Shown: positions 43,660-53,482 of the stretch, piece by piece
How the letters are laid out: every line of letters begins with the position of its first letter
Position numbering within the stretch: the stretch's first letter is position 1
Assembly (NCBI RefSeq): GCF_009764265.1
Contig: NZ_RWIR01000024.1
Coordinates: 124,001 to 188,000, forward strand
Source: Pseudomonas sp. PB101
Lineage (GTDB): Bacteria > Pseudomonadota > Gammaproteobacteria > Pseudomonadales > Pseudomonadaceae
DNA: 64,000 bases
Direction of reading: 5' to 3'
Position numbers and translations under genes: made by a program
Notes under the pieces: model-generated
The model's input: the letters and a program-made list of their open reading frames with translations, nothing else
What the model was told of the DNA's origin: nothing
Databases searched by the model: none

Positions 43660-43798
43660 GACCGTTTACCTCTTGAACGTACCTGGCAGGTCACTTTGAG
43701 AATTCAGTGATACATCCATCGAGCTGTCTCTTGGCTTTCTGAACGATTGAGCTCGATTCGCAATGGCCAATGCTGAAATCGCGCCTGAAACGATTCGG

Positions 43799-44950
43799 TT
43801 AATTGCGAAGTAATCGAGCTGTCGCACTGACAAAAACCAGCAAAACAATCACGCAGCCAAGAGCGAATGACAAGGTGCTCAGATGGGCGACAGCCCCGAT
43901 AAATACGGGACCGATCAGAATCCCCGCGTAGCCCATCGAGATGACAGCGGGGATGGCTACTGCCTGTGGCATGCGTTGCTGGCGGCCCACGGCGGTAAAG
44001 AGCACAGGGACAATGTTTGAGCACCCAGCACCGACCAGAGCGTAGCCAATCAAGGACGCGGCCCAGCCATCGATTCCAAGCGACACGATCATGCCTGCGG
44101 CCGCGCAAAGTCCACCTAGCGCAACGACGCGCACGCCACCTAGTTTGCTAACGATGGCATCTCCTGTCAGGCGGCCCACCGTCATCGCAGCGGCGAAGGA
44201 TGCGTAGCCCAAGCCGGCGATGCTCGGCTCTAACCCTCGGCTCGAGACAAGGAAAACTGCGCTCCAGTCGAGGATTGCGCCTTCAGTGAGGAAGACGATG
44301 AAACAGAGCGCCCCTAAAAACAGCACGATACCCCTGGGCACCGCGAACATTGGTCCACCCCGTTCAGTGCCATAAGTCAGAAAAGCAGGCGCTGCCTTGT
44401 AAAGCGCTCCCAATACTGTGGCAACGATGCAGAGCGCAGCAATCAACGGATGCAGGCCCAAGGTCAGCAGAGCGGTCATCGCCCCGGCGCCCAATATGCC
44501 TCCGACGCTGTAAAGGCCATGGAAGCCGGACTGAAGTGCCTGCCCGCTGTTTTTCTCGACGATGACGGACTGTATATTCATGGCGCAATCAAGCATGCCC
44601 ATGCTGGCGCCGAAGATAATGACAGCGATGACCAGACCCGGCAGCCACACCAAGGTGCTCAACAGCGGAAGAACGGCACACAAGACAATCGTCGCCCAGA
44701 TTACGACCGGTCGGCATCCATAGTGTGCAGTGAGATACCCAGCGAAGGGCATGGCCACAATAGATCCACCGCCAAGGCCAAGCAGCAGCAACCCCAGGCC
44801 ACCATCGTCCAGGCCGGCGCGTGCTTTAACCAATGGAACCAGAGGCGCCCAAGCGGACATGAGTAAGCCCGCGATGAGGAAGGCAATGCGTGTAGACATC
44901 CGCTCGCTGTGGTTAGTCGTGGGTAATAACACCGGCGATGGAGCATTCAT
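43799..44950 (-). CDS. MFS transporter (YbjJ-like branch)
   Basis: This 383-aa inner-membrane protein has 11-12 membrane segments. GLGLLLLGLGGGSIVAMPFAG near the first loop, GASMGMLDCAMNIQSVIVEK in the middle and GYAGILIGPVFIGAVAHLS near the end are typical of YbjJ-type facilitators. Substrate and direction are unknown. It lies upstream of the cupin and cyclodeaminase-like genes on the same strand, 139 bp from the cupin, and may serve the same pathway. Confidence 0.82.
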   Translation of the reverse strand: MNAPSPVLLPTTNHSERMSTRIAFLIAGLLMSAWAPLVPLVKARAGLDDGGLGLLLLGLGGGSIVAMPFAGYLTAHYGCRPVVIWATIVLCAVLPLLSTLVWLPGLVIAVIIFGASMGMLDCAMNIQSVIVEKNSGQALQSGFHGLYSVGGILGAGAMTALLTLGLHPLIAALCIVATVLGALYKAAPAFLTYGTERGGPMFAVPRGIVLFLGALCFIVFLTEGAILDWSAVFLVSSRGLEPSIAGLGYASFAAAMTVGRLTGDAIVSKLGGVRVVALGGLCAAAGMIVSLGIDGWAASLIGYALVGAGCSNIVPVLFTAVGRQQRMPQAVAIPAVISMGYAGILIGPVFIGAVAHLSTLSFALGCVIVLLVFVSATARLLRN

Positions 44951-45046
44951 AATTCTCGGTAATCCTTATCGATGATGCTAGCCATCGTTTACTCGGCTTA
45001 GACAGTGCGGGTTTCGTATGTTTTTCGCGCGCCCGGGTTTCGAAAC

Positions 45047-46081
45047 TTAACGCCTGCGCTCATACGTTGCTCTATAGCTGCTTGGCGCTACGCCAAAGAA
45101 GTCACGAAAGCGCATATGGAAGTTGGCGAAACTACAGAAGCCGGTCGCAATCGCGATATCGGTGATCGGCCGATTGCTCTGCAGAATAAGCTGTCGCGCT
45201 CGAGTCAAGCGCAGCTCAAGGTAGTAGCGTGTGGGCGTGGCGCCCACGAAACGGCAGAAGCGCCGCTCCAATTGTCGTCGGGAAATTTTCACACATTCAG
45301 CCAGTTCGTCGATCGATAGTGGCTCTTCGATGTTCTTTTGCATCAGTTCTAAAGCGAGCTTCAGGGTTTGTGGCAAGGTGGGGTCAGTGTCAACGATGAC
45401 AGTCGATATTCCGGAGACTTCAGCGGTTTGATCGCAACTGAGTATTTCCTCGACAGCGTGGGTCAGCGACACGCCTTGTTTAGCGGTGATGAGCTCCAGC
45501 ATCATTCGTAACGAACTGCTGGCGCCGGCGCATGTGATACGGTTTCTATCTAATACGTGAGTCCGACAAGTGACCAGGACTTTGGGGAAAACATCCTCCA
45601 TCATCGCTCGCCCATCTGGATGGAAGGCACACTCGACACCGTCCATTAATTGAGCTTCCGCCAGAAAAAACGCACCATTCCACAAACCGCCCATGGTCGC
45701 GCCAAGAGATGCGACGTTACGTAGCTTGCGCCGTAACAGCGGGTCGCTCATCAGCTTCACTCGCAAACCACCAGCGACAATGAGAACGTCGATACGATCC
45801 GGTAGTTGGGATAACTCCAGGTCCGCTGAAATTGCGATTCCCAGATCGCTCATCACAAGACGGTTCTTGATACCGACCGTCAACACCTCAAACGCCGGTG
45901 TCTCGCTAATCAGGTTGGCGGTCACCAGCGCATCGATAGCGCCGGTGAACGACATCATCGAGAAATTGTTCAAAAGCACGAAAGCTACACGAGTCACCGC
46001 CTGCGGCATTAATGGTTTCTCCGCCGTATAGGAGTACCCCATATTCTTGTCTTTAAGCACGCTCTCGAATACGAATGGCAT
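45047..46081 (-). CDS. GlxA-type regulator (DJ-1/PfpI domain plus AraC helix-turn-helix)
   Basis: This 344-aa protein combines an N-terminal class I amidotransferase-like domain (about 30-200; VAFVLLNNFSMMSFTGAIDAL and GGLWNGAFFLAEAQLMDG, where the catalytic Cys of amidases is absent) with a C-terminal AraC domain (about 240-340; SIDELAECVKISRRQLERRF and ITDIAIATGFCSFANFHMRF). In Pseudomonas this architecture is shared by GbdR, CdhR, SouR and ArgR, which respond to betaine, carnitine, sarcosine and arginine. Location next to an MmgE/PrpD protein and a ProXWV-type transporter supports sensing of a quaternary amine. AGAGG lies 4 bases before ATG 46081. Confidence 0.88.
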   Translation of the reverse strand: MPFVFESVLKDKNMGYSYTAEKPLMPQAVTRVAFVLLNNFSMMSFTGAIDALVTANLISETPAFEVLTVGIKNRLVMSDLGIAISADLELSQLPDRIDVLIVAGGLRVKLMSDPLLRRKLRNVASLGATMGGLWNGAFFLAEAQLMDGVECAFHPDGRAMMEDVFPKVLVTCRTHVLDRNRITCAGASSSLRMMLELITAKQGVSLTHAVEEILSCDQTAEVSGISTVIVDTDPTLPQTLKLALELMQKNIEEPLSIDELAECVKISRRQLERRFCRFVGATPTRYYLELRLTRARQLILQSNRPITDIAIATGFCSFANFHMRFRDFFGVAPSSYRATYERRR

Positions 46082-46129
46082 AAATCCTCTTTGACACCTT
46101 TACCAATAGCTACGAAACCGTTGCGCAAT

Positions 46130-47479
46130 CTAGACAGCGGTTTTTGGAGCAGACAGCAACAAATCAAAGAATGCCTTGCAGTCATCGCTCTCTGGTAGTG
46201 TTTCAACACTGTTCTTGATCGCATTGCTGAGCGTGGATCCCAAACTGTCATCAGCCAGCAAATGATATTTAGCCGTGAGTTCGGCACTCGACATAGGGTT
46301 GCCGGGGTCGCCCTTGGCCGTCGCGGTTGGGCTCGTAAGACGCGTGCCGTCTTTCAGGGTAACGGTGACGCGGGAGAGAATTTCCTCAGGGAACCTGGCG
46401 GACAGGTCGGGCGCCTCATGAAGGGTTATCTTCCCGCTGATGTTCAAGATGTCCGGCGCATGAATGGAATCCCCGGTGACTTCGTCAGGGCCCAGCTTTC
46501 CACGAACGATCAAGGCGGCCAGTGGAAATGCGAGCGCATATTGGGCCTCATCCGCATTCTTCGGAAAATGCCCCTGCAAACACACAGACTCGTGGAATGT
46601 CTCGACATCGATGGTCTCGATCAACTCAGCTGTGATGACTGGATGTGCACGCATCAAATCGGTCATGGCCGTGAGTGCCGGTTGCGCCCAGCGACATACC
46701 GGCCACGGTTTGAAATATTGCTCGTCGATCTCCCAGCGGGTTCCGATGTCCTGCCAGAAAGTGGAAATCTCCAAAGGTTCAACGGTGGCGGCTGGAGCGC
46801 CAGTGACACCGAGCTGTGCCATAAGTAATGCGTTCAGTCCGGCATACGCCCCGGCGCCGTGGGCATCACGCAACATTGTCGGAAAGCTCACCAGGCGCAT
46901 CATCGGGCACCTCGGGCCGAAGTATTCCGCGATACCCAGTGCATGACGGAATGTCGTTTCATCAAGCTTCAGCAGGCGGGCACCGGCGCAAACGACCCCG
47001 ATCCCGGAAAAGGCGCCTGAGGCATGATATTCAGGGGCGGTGGCCATCAATGCCTGGCCCGCCCGTAAGGCGGTCTCGTAACCGATGCACAGTGCGCTGA
47101 GGAGTTCTTCGCCGCTGATGTCTTTGCCCTGACTGCGATACGCGTCAACCAATGCAACAATGGCCGGGACAACAGTTGCACCTGCATGCCCCTTGGAGGT
47201 GAAGTGACCTTCATGTGCATCCAGGCTATCAACGCAGAAACCGCCTGCATACGCGGCGCCCAATGGATGTACGGCTCTGCCGTCGAACCAAAGGCGGCTG
47301 GACAGCTTGTTGGCAGAGTAGTGGGTGTCAGCGTAGGTTTTGAGCGTCACGCTGGTTTGATTGTCGCGAGCACCTGCGGCCACACCAATGATGTCGAGCA
47401 GGCAAGTTTTAACCAACTCGCGTGTATGCAGGGGCGCGTCCTTGTAACTGAAATTCTGGACGAATGAATACAACTGCAT
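46130..47479 (-). CDS. MmgE/PrpD family protein
   Basis: This 449-aa protein of the 2-methylcitrate dehydratase/cis-aconitate decarboxylase superfamily starts at ATG 47479 (MQLYSFVQNF). It has an early LVKTCLLDIIGVAAGA block, DSLDAHEGHFTSKGHAGATVVPA in the first helical domain (the Asp-His region near the active site) and HALGIAEYFG. Members dehydrate, epimerise or decarboxylate small acids, and many are unassigned. It follows the transporter operon after a terminator and precedes the GlxA-type regulator on the same strand. It probably acts on an intermediate of the imported compound. Confidence 0.85.
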   Translation of the reverse strand: MQLYSFVQNFSYKDAPLHTRELVKTCLLDIIGVAAGARDNQTSVTLKTYADTHYSANKLSSRLWFDGRAVHPLGAAYAGGFCVDSLDAHEGHFTSKGHAGATVVPAIVALVDAYRSQGKDISGEELLSALCIGYETALRAGQALMATAPEYHASGAFSGIGVVCAGARLLKLDETTFRHALGIAEYFGPRCPMMRLVSFPTMLRDAHGAGAYAGLNALLMAQLGVTGAPAATVEPLEISTFWQDIGTRWEIDEQYFKPWPVCRWAQPALTAMTDLMRAHPVITAELIETIDVETFHESVCLQGHFPKNADEAQYALAFPLAALIVRGKLGPDEVTGDSIHAPDILNISGKITLHEAPDLSARFPEEILSRVTVTLKDGTRLTSPTATAKGDPGNPMSSAELTAKYHLLADDSLGSTLSNAIKNSVETLPESDDCKAFFDLLLSAPKTAV

Positions 47480-47514
47480 TTCATGATTCCTGAATGATGA
47501 ACGCCGAAACGGAT

Positions 47515-47540
47515 GAAAAAGTTGCCCGGGGAAGGGCAAC
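47515..47540 (-). terminator. Rho-independent terminator of the proVWX-type operon
   Basis: Read on the minus strand, GTTGCCC (47540-47534) pairs with GGGCAAC (47527-47521) around a 6-nt loop and is followed by a T-run at 47520-47516. It separates the substrate-binding-protein gene from the MmgE/PrpD gene. Confidence 0.85.
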
Positions 47541-47566
47541 CTTTTATGCAGATTTAAATGAAGGGA

Positions 47567-48610
47567 CTAATTTTTTGCGGTGGCGGCATTAGCCGCGGCT
47601 CGTGCGTCTGCCAGCCAGCTGTCATATTTCGCGCGATGGGCCGCGATCCATTCTTTGGCGTGACGAGTAATGTCAGCTGCACTTTTTTCACCATTGTGCA
47701 TTTTCAGATTTTGGGCGCTTTCATCGTCGGTAGTAATCTGCATTTCAGACAGGAACTTCACGGCAGCCGGATTTTTCTCGGCAAACTCTTTGTTGATTAC
47801 CGCTTTGACACTGTCTACCGCGAAACCAAGGTTTTTACCATTAAAGGTAGTGTTGACATCGTTTTTGCCACCTGGAAGATCCGTACGCGGCACGGTTAAC
47901 CACACAACATCTTTACCTTCGACCAAAACACCGGAGATCCACTGAGGTACCCAGGTGTAATAGAGAACCGGCTTGCCTTGTTTGTAACGAGCAATGGTGT
48001 CGGCCATCAGGGCAAAATAGGAGCCCTGGTTATTTGTGACGGTTTTTTCCAGGCCATAGGCTTTCATATGATGGGCAATGACCAGCTCACAGCCCCAACC
48101 GGGGTTGCAACCCGTCAGGTCGGCTTTACCGTCGCCATTACTGTCGAACAGCTTGGCTATCTCTGGCTTTTTCAGATCATCGACAGAGGTGATGTGATAC
48201 TCATCAGCCGTTTTCTTATCGATCATGTAGCCCTGTAGTACGCCCGGCATAATGTCGCCGGTTTTCACCATCGTTTCATCGCCGCCGGCCTTCTGGTAGA
48301 AGGATTTGTGTAGTTCCTCCCACAGATGAACCGAAAAATCAGCGTCACCATTGGAAATCGCTACCATCATGGTGGAAAACTCGGTTTCCTTCGGAGTTTC
48401 AACGTCGTAGCCCAATTCCTTGAGGCCCGCCACTGCAATCTCTCCGCGGAATCGCTCTTCGGCAATTGTCGGAAAAATCGGGGTGATAGATACACCTTTT
48501 CCGGGCTCCTGCGCCGTCGCGGCCGATGCGAAAACAGGTGAAACCGCTATTGCTAAAAGCGCGATAGAATGAATGAATTTCTGTTTTATTCCGAATGTTG
48601 TGAAGTTCAT
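47567..48610 (-). CDS. proX: Glycine betaine/proline-type ABC transporter substrate-binding protein, ProX-like
   Basis: This 347-aa periplasmic protein has a signal peptide (about 1-33, ending ASAATAQE). The ProX-specific insertion DSNGDGKADLTGCNPGWGCE is present, including two Cys that form a disulfide and the calcium-like DxNxDG loop seen in E. coli ProX. Aromatic residues for a quaternary-ammonium cage (for example YYTWVPQW) are present. It is the last gene of a ProV-ProW-ProX unit. It probably binds betaine-type compounds for catabolism or osmoprotection. Confidence 0.9.
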   Translation of the reverse strand: MNFTTFGIKQKFIHSIALLAIAVSPVFASAATAQEPGKGVSITPIFPTIAEERFRGEIAVAGLKELGYDVETPKETEFSTMMVAISNGDADFSVHLWEELHKSFYQKAGGDETMVKTGDIMPGVLQGYMIDKKTADEYHITSVDDLKKPEIAKLFDSNGDGKADLTGCNPGWGCELVIAHHMKAYGLEKTVTNNQGSYFALMADTIARYKQGKPVLYYTWVPQWISGVLVEGKDVVWLTVPRTDLPGGKNDVNTTFNGKNLGFAVDSVKAVINKEFAEKNPAAVKFLSEMQITTDDESAQNLKMHNGEKSAADITRHAKEWIAAHRAKYDSWLADARAAANAATAKN

Positions 48611-48677
48611 TATCGTTTACCTGGGCTGGATTAAGAAGTTGGTATTTTTTTGGTTCACGACGCGCCGCTGAGCGGAG

Positions 48678-49643
48678 TTAGCTTTTTTTGGGACTGACTT
48701 CTATTTTCGTAAGCGTGTTTTTTTTCTTCAGGCGATAAATGACACCCGCCGGACCTGTCTGGTACCAGTGTTCACCCTTGGTTGCCCTGTTACTGCGTTC
48801 GCCCATCGCCTGGGTCAGTCGGTCGAGGAAAATCGCCAACAATACCAGCCCCAATCCACCGACGGTTGCCAAGCCCATATCAAGGCGGCCAATCCCACGA
48901 AGTACCATCATCCCCAACCCACCAACCGAAATCATTGATGCGATCACCACCATGGAAAGTGACAACATTAATGCCTGATTCAGACCCGCCATGATTGTCG
49001 GTGCAGCTAAAGGAAGTTGAACCCGCCTCAGCATCTGGCGTGGGGTGCATCCGAAAGCCCGGGCCGCCTCAACCTTGTCTTCCGGTACCTGGCGAATTCC
49101 CAGATTGGTGAGCCTGACCAGTGGTGCTACCGAAAAGATGATCGTGACCAGTACCCCCGGTACGTTGCCGATACCAAACAGCATCACCACGGGTACCAGA
49201 TAAACAAAAGCAGGCAGTGTTTGCATTGCATCGAGCACCGGCCGCAGAAGCATCTCCAGCCGGTCACTCCGAGCACACAGGACACCCAGCGGTATGCCAA
49301 TAACTGCACAGAAAAACAGTGAAGTGAGCACCAGCGCGAGGGTGATCATGGCGTCATTCCATACGCCGATCACTCCTAAGAGGGTGAGGGTGACGAGACA
49401 GAGGATTCCTATCTTTTTCCCTCCTACCTGCCAGCCGAAGAGCGTCGCAATAGTAATGAATATTGATGGAGGAATAGCCAACAATCCGAACTGAATACCA
49501 TTGAGTACCTGGTCGATTGGCCATCTAATCGAGCGGAATACCTCGCGGAAATTATGAACCAGATAATTTAAGGCAACTTCTACCCATTGGCCCAAAGGGA
49601 CGTTGATGGATTGAAACGGGTCTAGAAAACTGAATTCGTTCAT
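48678..49643 (-). CDS. proW: Glycine betaine-type ABC transporter permease, ProW-like
   Basis: This 321-aa inner-membrane permease has about 6-7 membrane segments and an N-terminal extension typical of ProW. The binding-protein-dependent motif [35 protein letters not shown] is the site that contacts the ATPase. It lies between the ATPase gene (47 bp away) and the binding-protein gene (67 bp away). Confidence 0.92.
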   Translation of the reverse strand: MNEFSFLDPFQSINVPLGQWVEVALNYLVHNFREVFRSIRWPIDQVLNGIQFGLLAIPPSIFITIATLFGWQVGGKKIGILCLVTLTLLGVIGVWNDAMITLALVLTSLFFCAVIGIPLGVLCARSDRLEMLLRPVLDAMQTLPAFVYLVPVVMLFGIGNVPGVLVTIIFSVAPLVRLTNLGIRQVPEDKVEAARAFGCTPRQMLRRVQLPLAAPTIMAGLNQALMLSLSMVVIASMISVGGLGMMVLRGIGRLDMGLATVGGLGLVLLAIFLDRLTQAMGERSNRATKGEHWYQTGPAGVIYRLKKKNTLTKIEVSPKKS

Positions 49644-49690
49644 GTCATCACCTGAATGTCCGAGCCTGGCAAGCCAGCAAATAGAGACTA

Positions 49691-50728
49691 TTAGTGTCGG
49701 CTCATTGTCTGAAGCAGTAGGCTCTTGGAGATCGTGCCTTTGAACACACCCTGGCGATCCAGGACGGCAACTGGATTAACTGCATCAGCAACGATGTGAA
49801 AGACGTCCTGCAGGAGTACATCGTCGCGCAGCGTAGGCGTGGATTGATCCACGGCGTACGGATGCTCTGCGCAAATTTTTGCAACATCACCAGCCTTGAG
49901 GATCTTCGAGGCATCAAAGCCTTTGAAGAAAGCCCTGACGTAATCGTTCACCGGGTTGCAAAGCAGCTCTTGCGGGGTACCGATCTGTACTACCCGGCCA
50001 CCCTCCATGATCGCAATGCGATGGCCGATGCGAATCGCCTCGTCAATGTCATGGGAGATGAAGATGATGGTGCGATGCTGTTCTGCCTGCAGGCGGATCA
50101 GTTCGCCCTGCATTTCGTGGCGAATCAACGGGTCGAGTGCCGAGAAGGCTTCGTCCATTAGCAGGATGGCTGGGTCGTTAGCCAGCGCTCGGGCCAGGCC
50201 TACCCGCTGTTGCATACCGCCGGACAGTTGGTGCGGGTAGCTGTAGGCGTGGCCATCGAGCCCCACCTGTTTAAGTGCCTCGAGTGCACGTTTATGCCGT
50301 TCGCTTTCCTCGACACCCGAGATTTCCAGGCCGAAAGCAACGTTGTCGATCACACTCATGTGGGGCATCAGGGCAAACGACTGAAACACCATGCTCATGT
50401 CTTTGCGACGAACGCTAAGGAGATCAGCATCCGACAGACCGGTAATTTCCTGTCCGTTAAGATGGATTGTTCCGGAGGTTGGCTCGATCAGTCGATTGAA
50501 CAAGCGGACCATCGTCGACTTCCCGGAACCGGAAAGCCCCATGATGACGAAAATCTCTCCACGTTTTACGGAGAAACTGGCATCAAAAACGCCAACGACT
50601 TGACCGGTTTTGCTGAAAATTTCACTTTTATCAGCACCGCGAGCCAGCATCTCCATCGCGAGCTTCGGCTGGGCGCCGAAGACTTTGTAAATGTTTTTTA
50701 CCGAGAGTATCTCGTCACCAAGACTCAT
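49691..50728 (-). CDS. proV: Glycine betaine-type ABC transporter ATPase, ProV-like
   Basis: This 345-aa ATPase has Walker [10 protein letters not shown] (about 69-77), the signature [15 protein letters not shown], Walker [13 protein letters not shown], and a C-terminal regulatory tail with only part of a CBS pair. The N-terminal extension ([22 protein letters not shown]) is typical of ProV/OpuAA. AGGAGG lies directly before ATG 50728. It is the first gene of the three-gene operon. Confidence 0.93.
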   Translation of the reverse strand: MSLGDEILSVKNIYKVFGAQPKLAMEMLARGADKSEIFSKTGQVVGVFDASFSVKRGEIFVIMGLSGSGKSTMVRLFNRLIEPTSGTIHLNGQEITGLSDADLLSVRRKDMSMVFQSFALMPHMSVIDNVAFGLEISGVEESERHKRALEALKQVGLDGHAYSYPHQLSGGMQQRVGLARALANDPAILLMDEAFSALDPLIRHEMQGELIRLQAEQHRTIIFISHDIDEAIRIGHRIAIMEGGRVVQIGTPQELLCNPVNDYVRAFFKGFDASKILKAGDVAKICAEHPYAVDQSTPTLRDDVLLQDVFHIVADAVNPVAVLDRQGVFKGTISKSLLLQTMSRH

Positions 50729-51177
50729 AACCCCTCCTGCTGCAAATACGACGTAAGATCAAGAATTTAGATATACGTATCTTAATCAGTTAAGACGGTG
50801 CTTATGGGGGCAGTCAAGCTGGGAGAAAGGTTGGGAGTTAGTCATTTGTGACCATCCTCTTTATTATGTGATGTTTATTATTCTTGTTTTATCGGCGCTG
50901 AATTAATCAGTGCCTTGAGACCCAAGTTATTACCTTATAGAGTCAGCGTCTAACAACATTTCCTCCAGCCAATCAATAACGTCATGTTATCAATCAATTA
51001 AGCGTATCAATTTGCGACTGCGACAGTGCTGGTTGCGAAGGCGACTGCCGCGGGCCCTGTCTTAGACCCTCTGTTTCAGCTACGCTCCAGCATAGGCTCT
51101 AGGTGGAACCCTCTCGCCGATCTCGTCCCTAACGGCCCTCCAAAGGGCCCCGAACCGGATATTCAATACTCTAGGTT
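50729..51177. other. Divergent regulatory region between proV and the LysR gene
   Basis: This 449-bp region is AT-rich near proV and has no supported gene. AGATA-tacg-TATCT (50769-50782) lies about 40 bp upstream of the proV start and is a candidate operator. The divergent LysR gene suggests LysR-type binding sites here, but no clear T-N11-A palindrome stood out beyond this one. Confidence 0.5.
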
Positions 51178-52131
51178 ATGGTTAAGCACATCGATCCAGA
51201 CATGACGCTGCTGAAAATGCCGTCCCTGAAAGCAGTAAAGTCATTCGTAGCCGCCGCCAAATATCAGAGCTTTACGCGTGCGGCAGAAGCACTGTGCGTT
51301 ACTCAAGCGGCAATCAGCCGTCAGATTCGGGAGCTTGAGGCGTACCTTGGGGTGGATCTCTTCAAGAGGGTGGGGCGAGCAGTCGAGTTGACGGAAGCCG
51401 GATCCATCTTTTTTGATGCGGCACAGATATCTTTCGTCAACATTTCCCAGGCGGCGGAGCGTATTCGCACCAACAATGCAGGCAAACGCACGTTGACGCT
51501 TTGCTGTTCTCCCGCGTTTTCAGCCCTCTGGCTCGCAGCGAAGCTGCCGGGGTTTTTTACCAAGAACGCAGACATCGACCTCAATCTGGTAACCACTCAA
51601 AACTTTTTGTCGATGGAGCCGGGTGTTACTCCGGACATCTTCATCACCAAAATGGCCAGGATTCAGGATGGCTACCGCAGTTATCCGTTGTTTCATGACG
51701 TCATCTACCCGGTGTGCACACCTCGTTACAAAGAGGAGCATCCTGAGCTGTCCAGCCTGGAAGGATTACGCGACGGGGTTTTGCTAAACCTCAGTCCCTA
51801 TGGCAGATCCCAGGTAGCGGAGCACGTTGATTGGGGTGTTTGGCTGGCTTATCACGATGTTGATATCGAGAAACGCCCCCACGACAGCCCTCACGTGTTC
51901 AACGCGAACGACTACAACCTGGTAATCAGCATGGTGTTGACCCATCAGGGCGTAGCCCTCGGATGGAATCACCTGGTGGCAAACCTGATCGAAAACGGCA
52001 CGCTGATTCGCCCGATCGAAGAGGAAGTGGTTCTCCATGAAAGTCAGCATTATCTGACATTTCGTGAAGACCGGATCAATGACGACGCCTGTTGCCGGCT
52101 ACGAGACTGGATTCTCGCCCAGTTTTCCTGA
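51178..52131 (+). CDS. LysR-family transcriptional regulator, GcvA-like
   Basis: This 317-aa regulator has an N-terminal helix-turn-helix (about 14-75; FTRAAEALCVTQAAISRQIRELEAYLGVDLFKR) and a C-terminal periplasmic-binding-like effector domain (TLTLCCSPAFSALWLAAKLPGF, ISMVLTHQGVALGWNHLV), close to the GcvA/AmpR/DsdC branch. ATG 51178 lacks a clear binding site; ATG 51202 is an alternative. It is divergent from proV and convergent with the Rieske oxygenase gene. It could control the transporter, the oxygenase or both. Confidence 0.88.
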   Translation: MVKHIDPDMTLLKMPSLKAVKSFVAAAKYQSFTRAAEALCVTQAAISRQIRELEAYLGVDLFKRVGRAVELTEAGSIFFDAAQISFVNISQAAERIRTNNAGKRTLTLCCSPAFSALWLAAKLPGFFTKNADIDLNLVTTQNFLSMEPGVTPDIFITKMARIQDGYRSYPLFHDVIYPVCTPRYKEEHPELSSLEGLRDGVLLNLSPYGRSQVAEHVDWGVWLAYHDVDIEKRPHDSPHVFNANDYNLVISMVLTHQGVALGWNHLVANLIENGTLIRPIEEEVVLHESQHYLTFREDRINDDACCRLRDWILAQFS

Positions 52132-52200
52132 GCTGTTTAAGAAGATAGGAGTACTGACTGAGCAGTGACTCGGGGTGCGAGGAGGGGAGAAGTTTGGGTA

Positions 52201-52241
52201 TGCCGGTGGTGATCATTCGTGGTTCTCACCACCGGCAGTTT
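52201..52241 (+). terminator. Strong hairpin terminator between LysR and Rieske genes
   Basis: TGCCGGTGGTGA (52201-52212) pairs perfectly with TCACCACCGGCA (52226-52237) and is followed by GTTTT. It ends the LysR transcript; the convergent Rieske gene stops at 52247. Confidence 0.8.
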
Positions 52242-52246
52242 TGCAC

Positions 52247-53482
52247 TTAGCCGACAGATCTTAACGGGATCGTGTCATTGAGCTGATCAAGCATCGTTTT
52301 GCAGTACCAATCATCAAACTGACACACACCAATTTCGCTGGCCACCGACAACGGGCCTGGCTCGTAAGCAGGAGAGCTGACGCCGACCTGTGCGCCTTCA
52401 ACCAAGGTACGATCCTGGTCATTGGTTGCAAGCCAAACCTTGGTCAGGCGATCGATGTCGTAGTCGACACCTTCCTGCGCGTCCTTCTTGACGATCCATT
52501 TTGTAGTGACCAACGTCTCGCCCGGACCGATGGGCAGAACGCGGAAGCTCAGCGCGTGATCGCCCAGAAAGTGGTTCCAGGTTGATGGGTAGTTGAAATA
52601 AAGCAGCGCACCGATGTTGGCTTCACCGGTTGTGTCCAAGCGACCGGCAACCGCTGGCTTGCCATCCATTGTGTAGCTGACGGCCCCGGAAAAAAGGGGG
52701 ATGCGCGTCATGCGGAAACGACCGTCTTCGTCCATGACCAATTGGCTGGGCAGGCCTGCTGCTTCGCAACGATCCCAATGCTCTTTGAGTTCAAGATCCT
52801 CATCGCCGCCGGCGCCACCCACTGATGGGTTGTCGACGAATGAGTGCATCAATTCCGGGTGAGTAAAATCGCAGTGGTAACACTCGCGGTTGTTCTCGAA
52901 AACCAGTTTCCAGTTGCCTTTCTCGATGATGTTCGACTCAAACGCGACTTTGCAGTCGTCCAGGTTATGAGGCGCAACGAAAGGGGTGACGGATTTTCTG
53001 AACGACGAAAAGTCTGGGGCGACATCTGCTACGCACACATAGATGTACGTTTCGACGACCTCACAATGCACGGTTTTCAACCCATGCTGAGACTTGTCGA
53101 AATCATCCCCCATGTTCCCGGCGAAAAGCAGTCTGCCATCCAGCTCGAATGTCCATTTGTGGTAAGGGCACACCAGCTTGGCGACCTTGCCGCTTGCTTC
53201 CGGGCACACCTTGGAGCCGCGATGGCGGCAGGCGTTGTGGAATGCACGAATCTGCTTGTCTGCGCCGCGCACGATAGCGACAGGGTAATCGCCGATTTGC
53301 AGCGACAGGTACTGACCCGACTTCTCCAGCTCAAATGTGTGCCCTGCGAAGATCCAGCTTTTGTGCCAGATCTGTTCCAGGTCCTGCCTATAAACGTCTG
53401 GATCGCTATAAAGGGCACCTGGCAGCGCGTGGTCAGGCTTGCGCTGCGCGATAAGATTTGAAACTGCCGATTTAGTGCTCAC
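52247..53482 (-). CDS. Rieske oxygenase, GbcA-like quaternary-amine demethylase
   Basis: This 411-aa alpha subunit of a Rieske non-heme iron oxygenase has its 2Fe-2S site at Cys85, His87, Cys105 and His108 (CRHRG and CPYHKW). The mononuclear iron region is NNRECYHCDFTHPEL. The sequence resembles glycine betaine monooxygenase GbcA, including GRLLFAGNMGDDFD, TTKWIVKKDAQEGVDYD and ATNDQDR. GbcA-type and stachydrine-demethylase enzymes remove N-methyl groups as formaldehyde. GTG 53482 (VSTKSAVSNL) is taken as start after GGAG; a GTG at 53518 also fits the frame. No GbcB-like reductase is present in the window, so the partner must be encoded elsewhere. Confidence 0.88.
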   Translation of the reverse strand: MSTKSAVSNLIAQRKPDHALPGALYSDPDVYRQDLEQIWHKSWIFAGHTFELEKSGQYLSLQIGDYPVAIVRGADKQIRAFHNACRHRGSKVCPEASGKVAKLVCPYHKWTFELDGRLLFAGNMGDDFDKSQHGLKTVHCEVVETYIYVCVADVAPDFSSFRKSVTPFVAPHNLDDCKVAFESNIIEKGNWKLVFENNRECYHCDFTHPELMHSFVDNPSVGGAGGDEDLELKEHWDRCEAAGLPSQLVMDEDGRFRMTRIPLFSGAVSYTMDGKPAVAGRLDTTGEANIGALLYFNYPSTWNHFLGDHALSFRVLPIGPGETLVTTKWIVKKDAQEGVDYDIDRLTKVWLATNDQDRTLVEGAQVGVSSPAYEPGPLSVASEIGVCQFDDWYCKTMLDQLNDTIPLRSVG

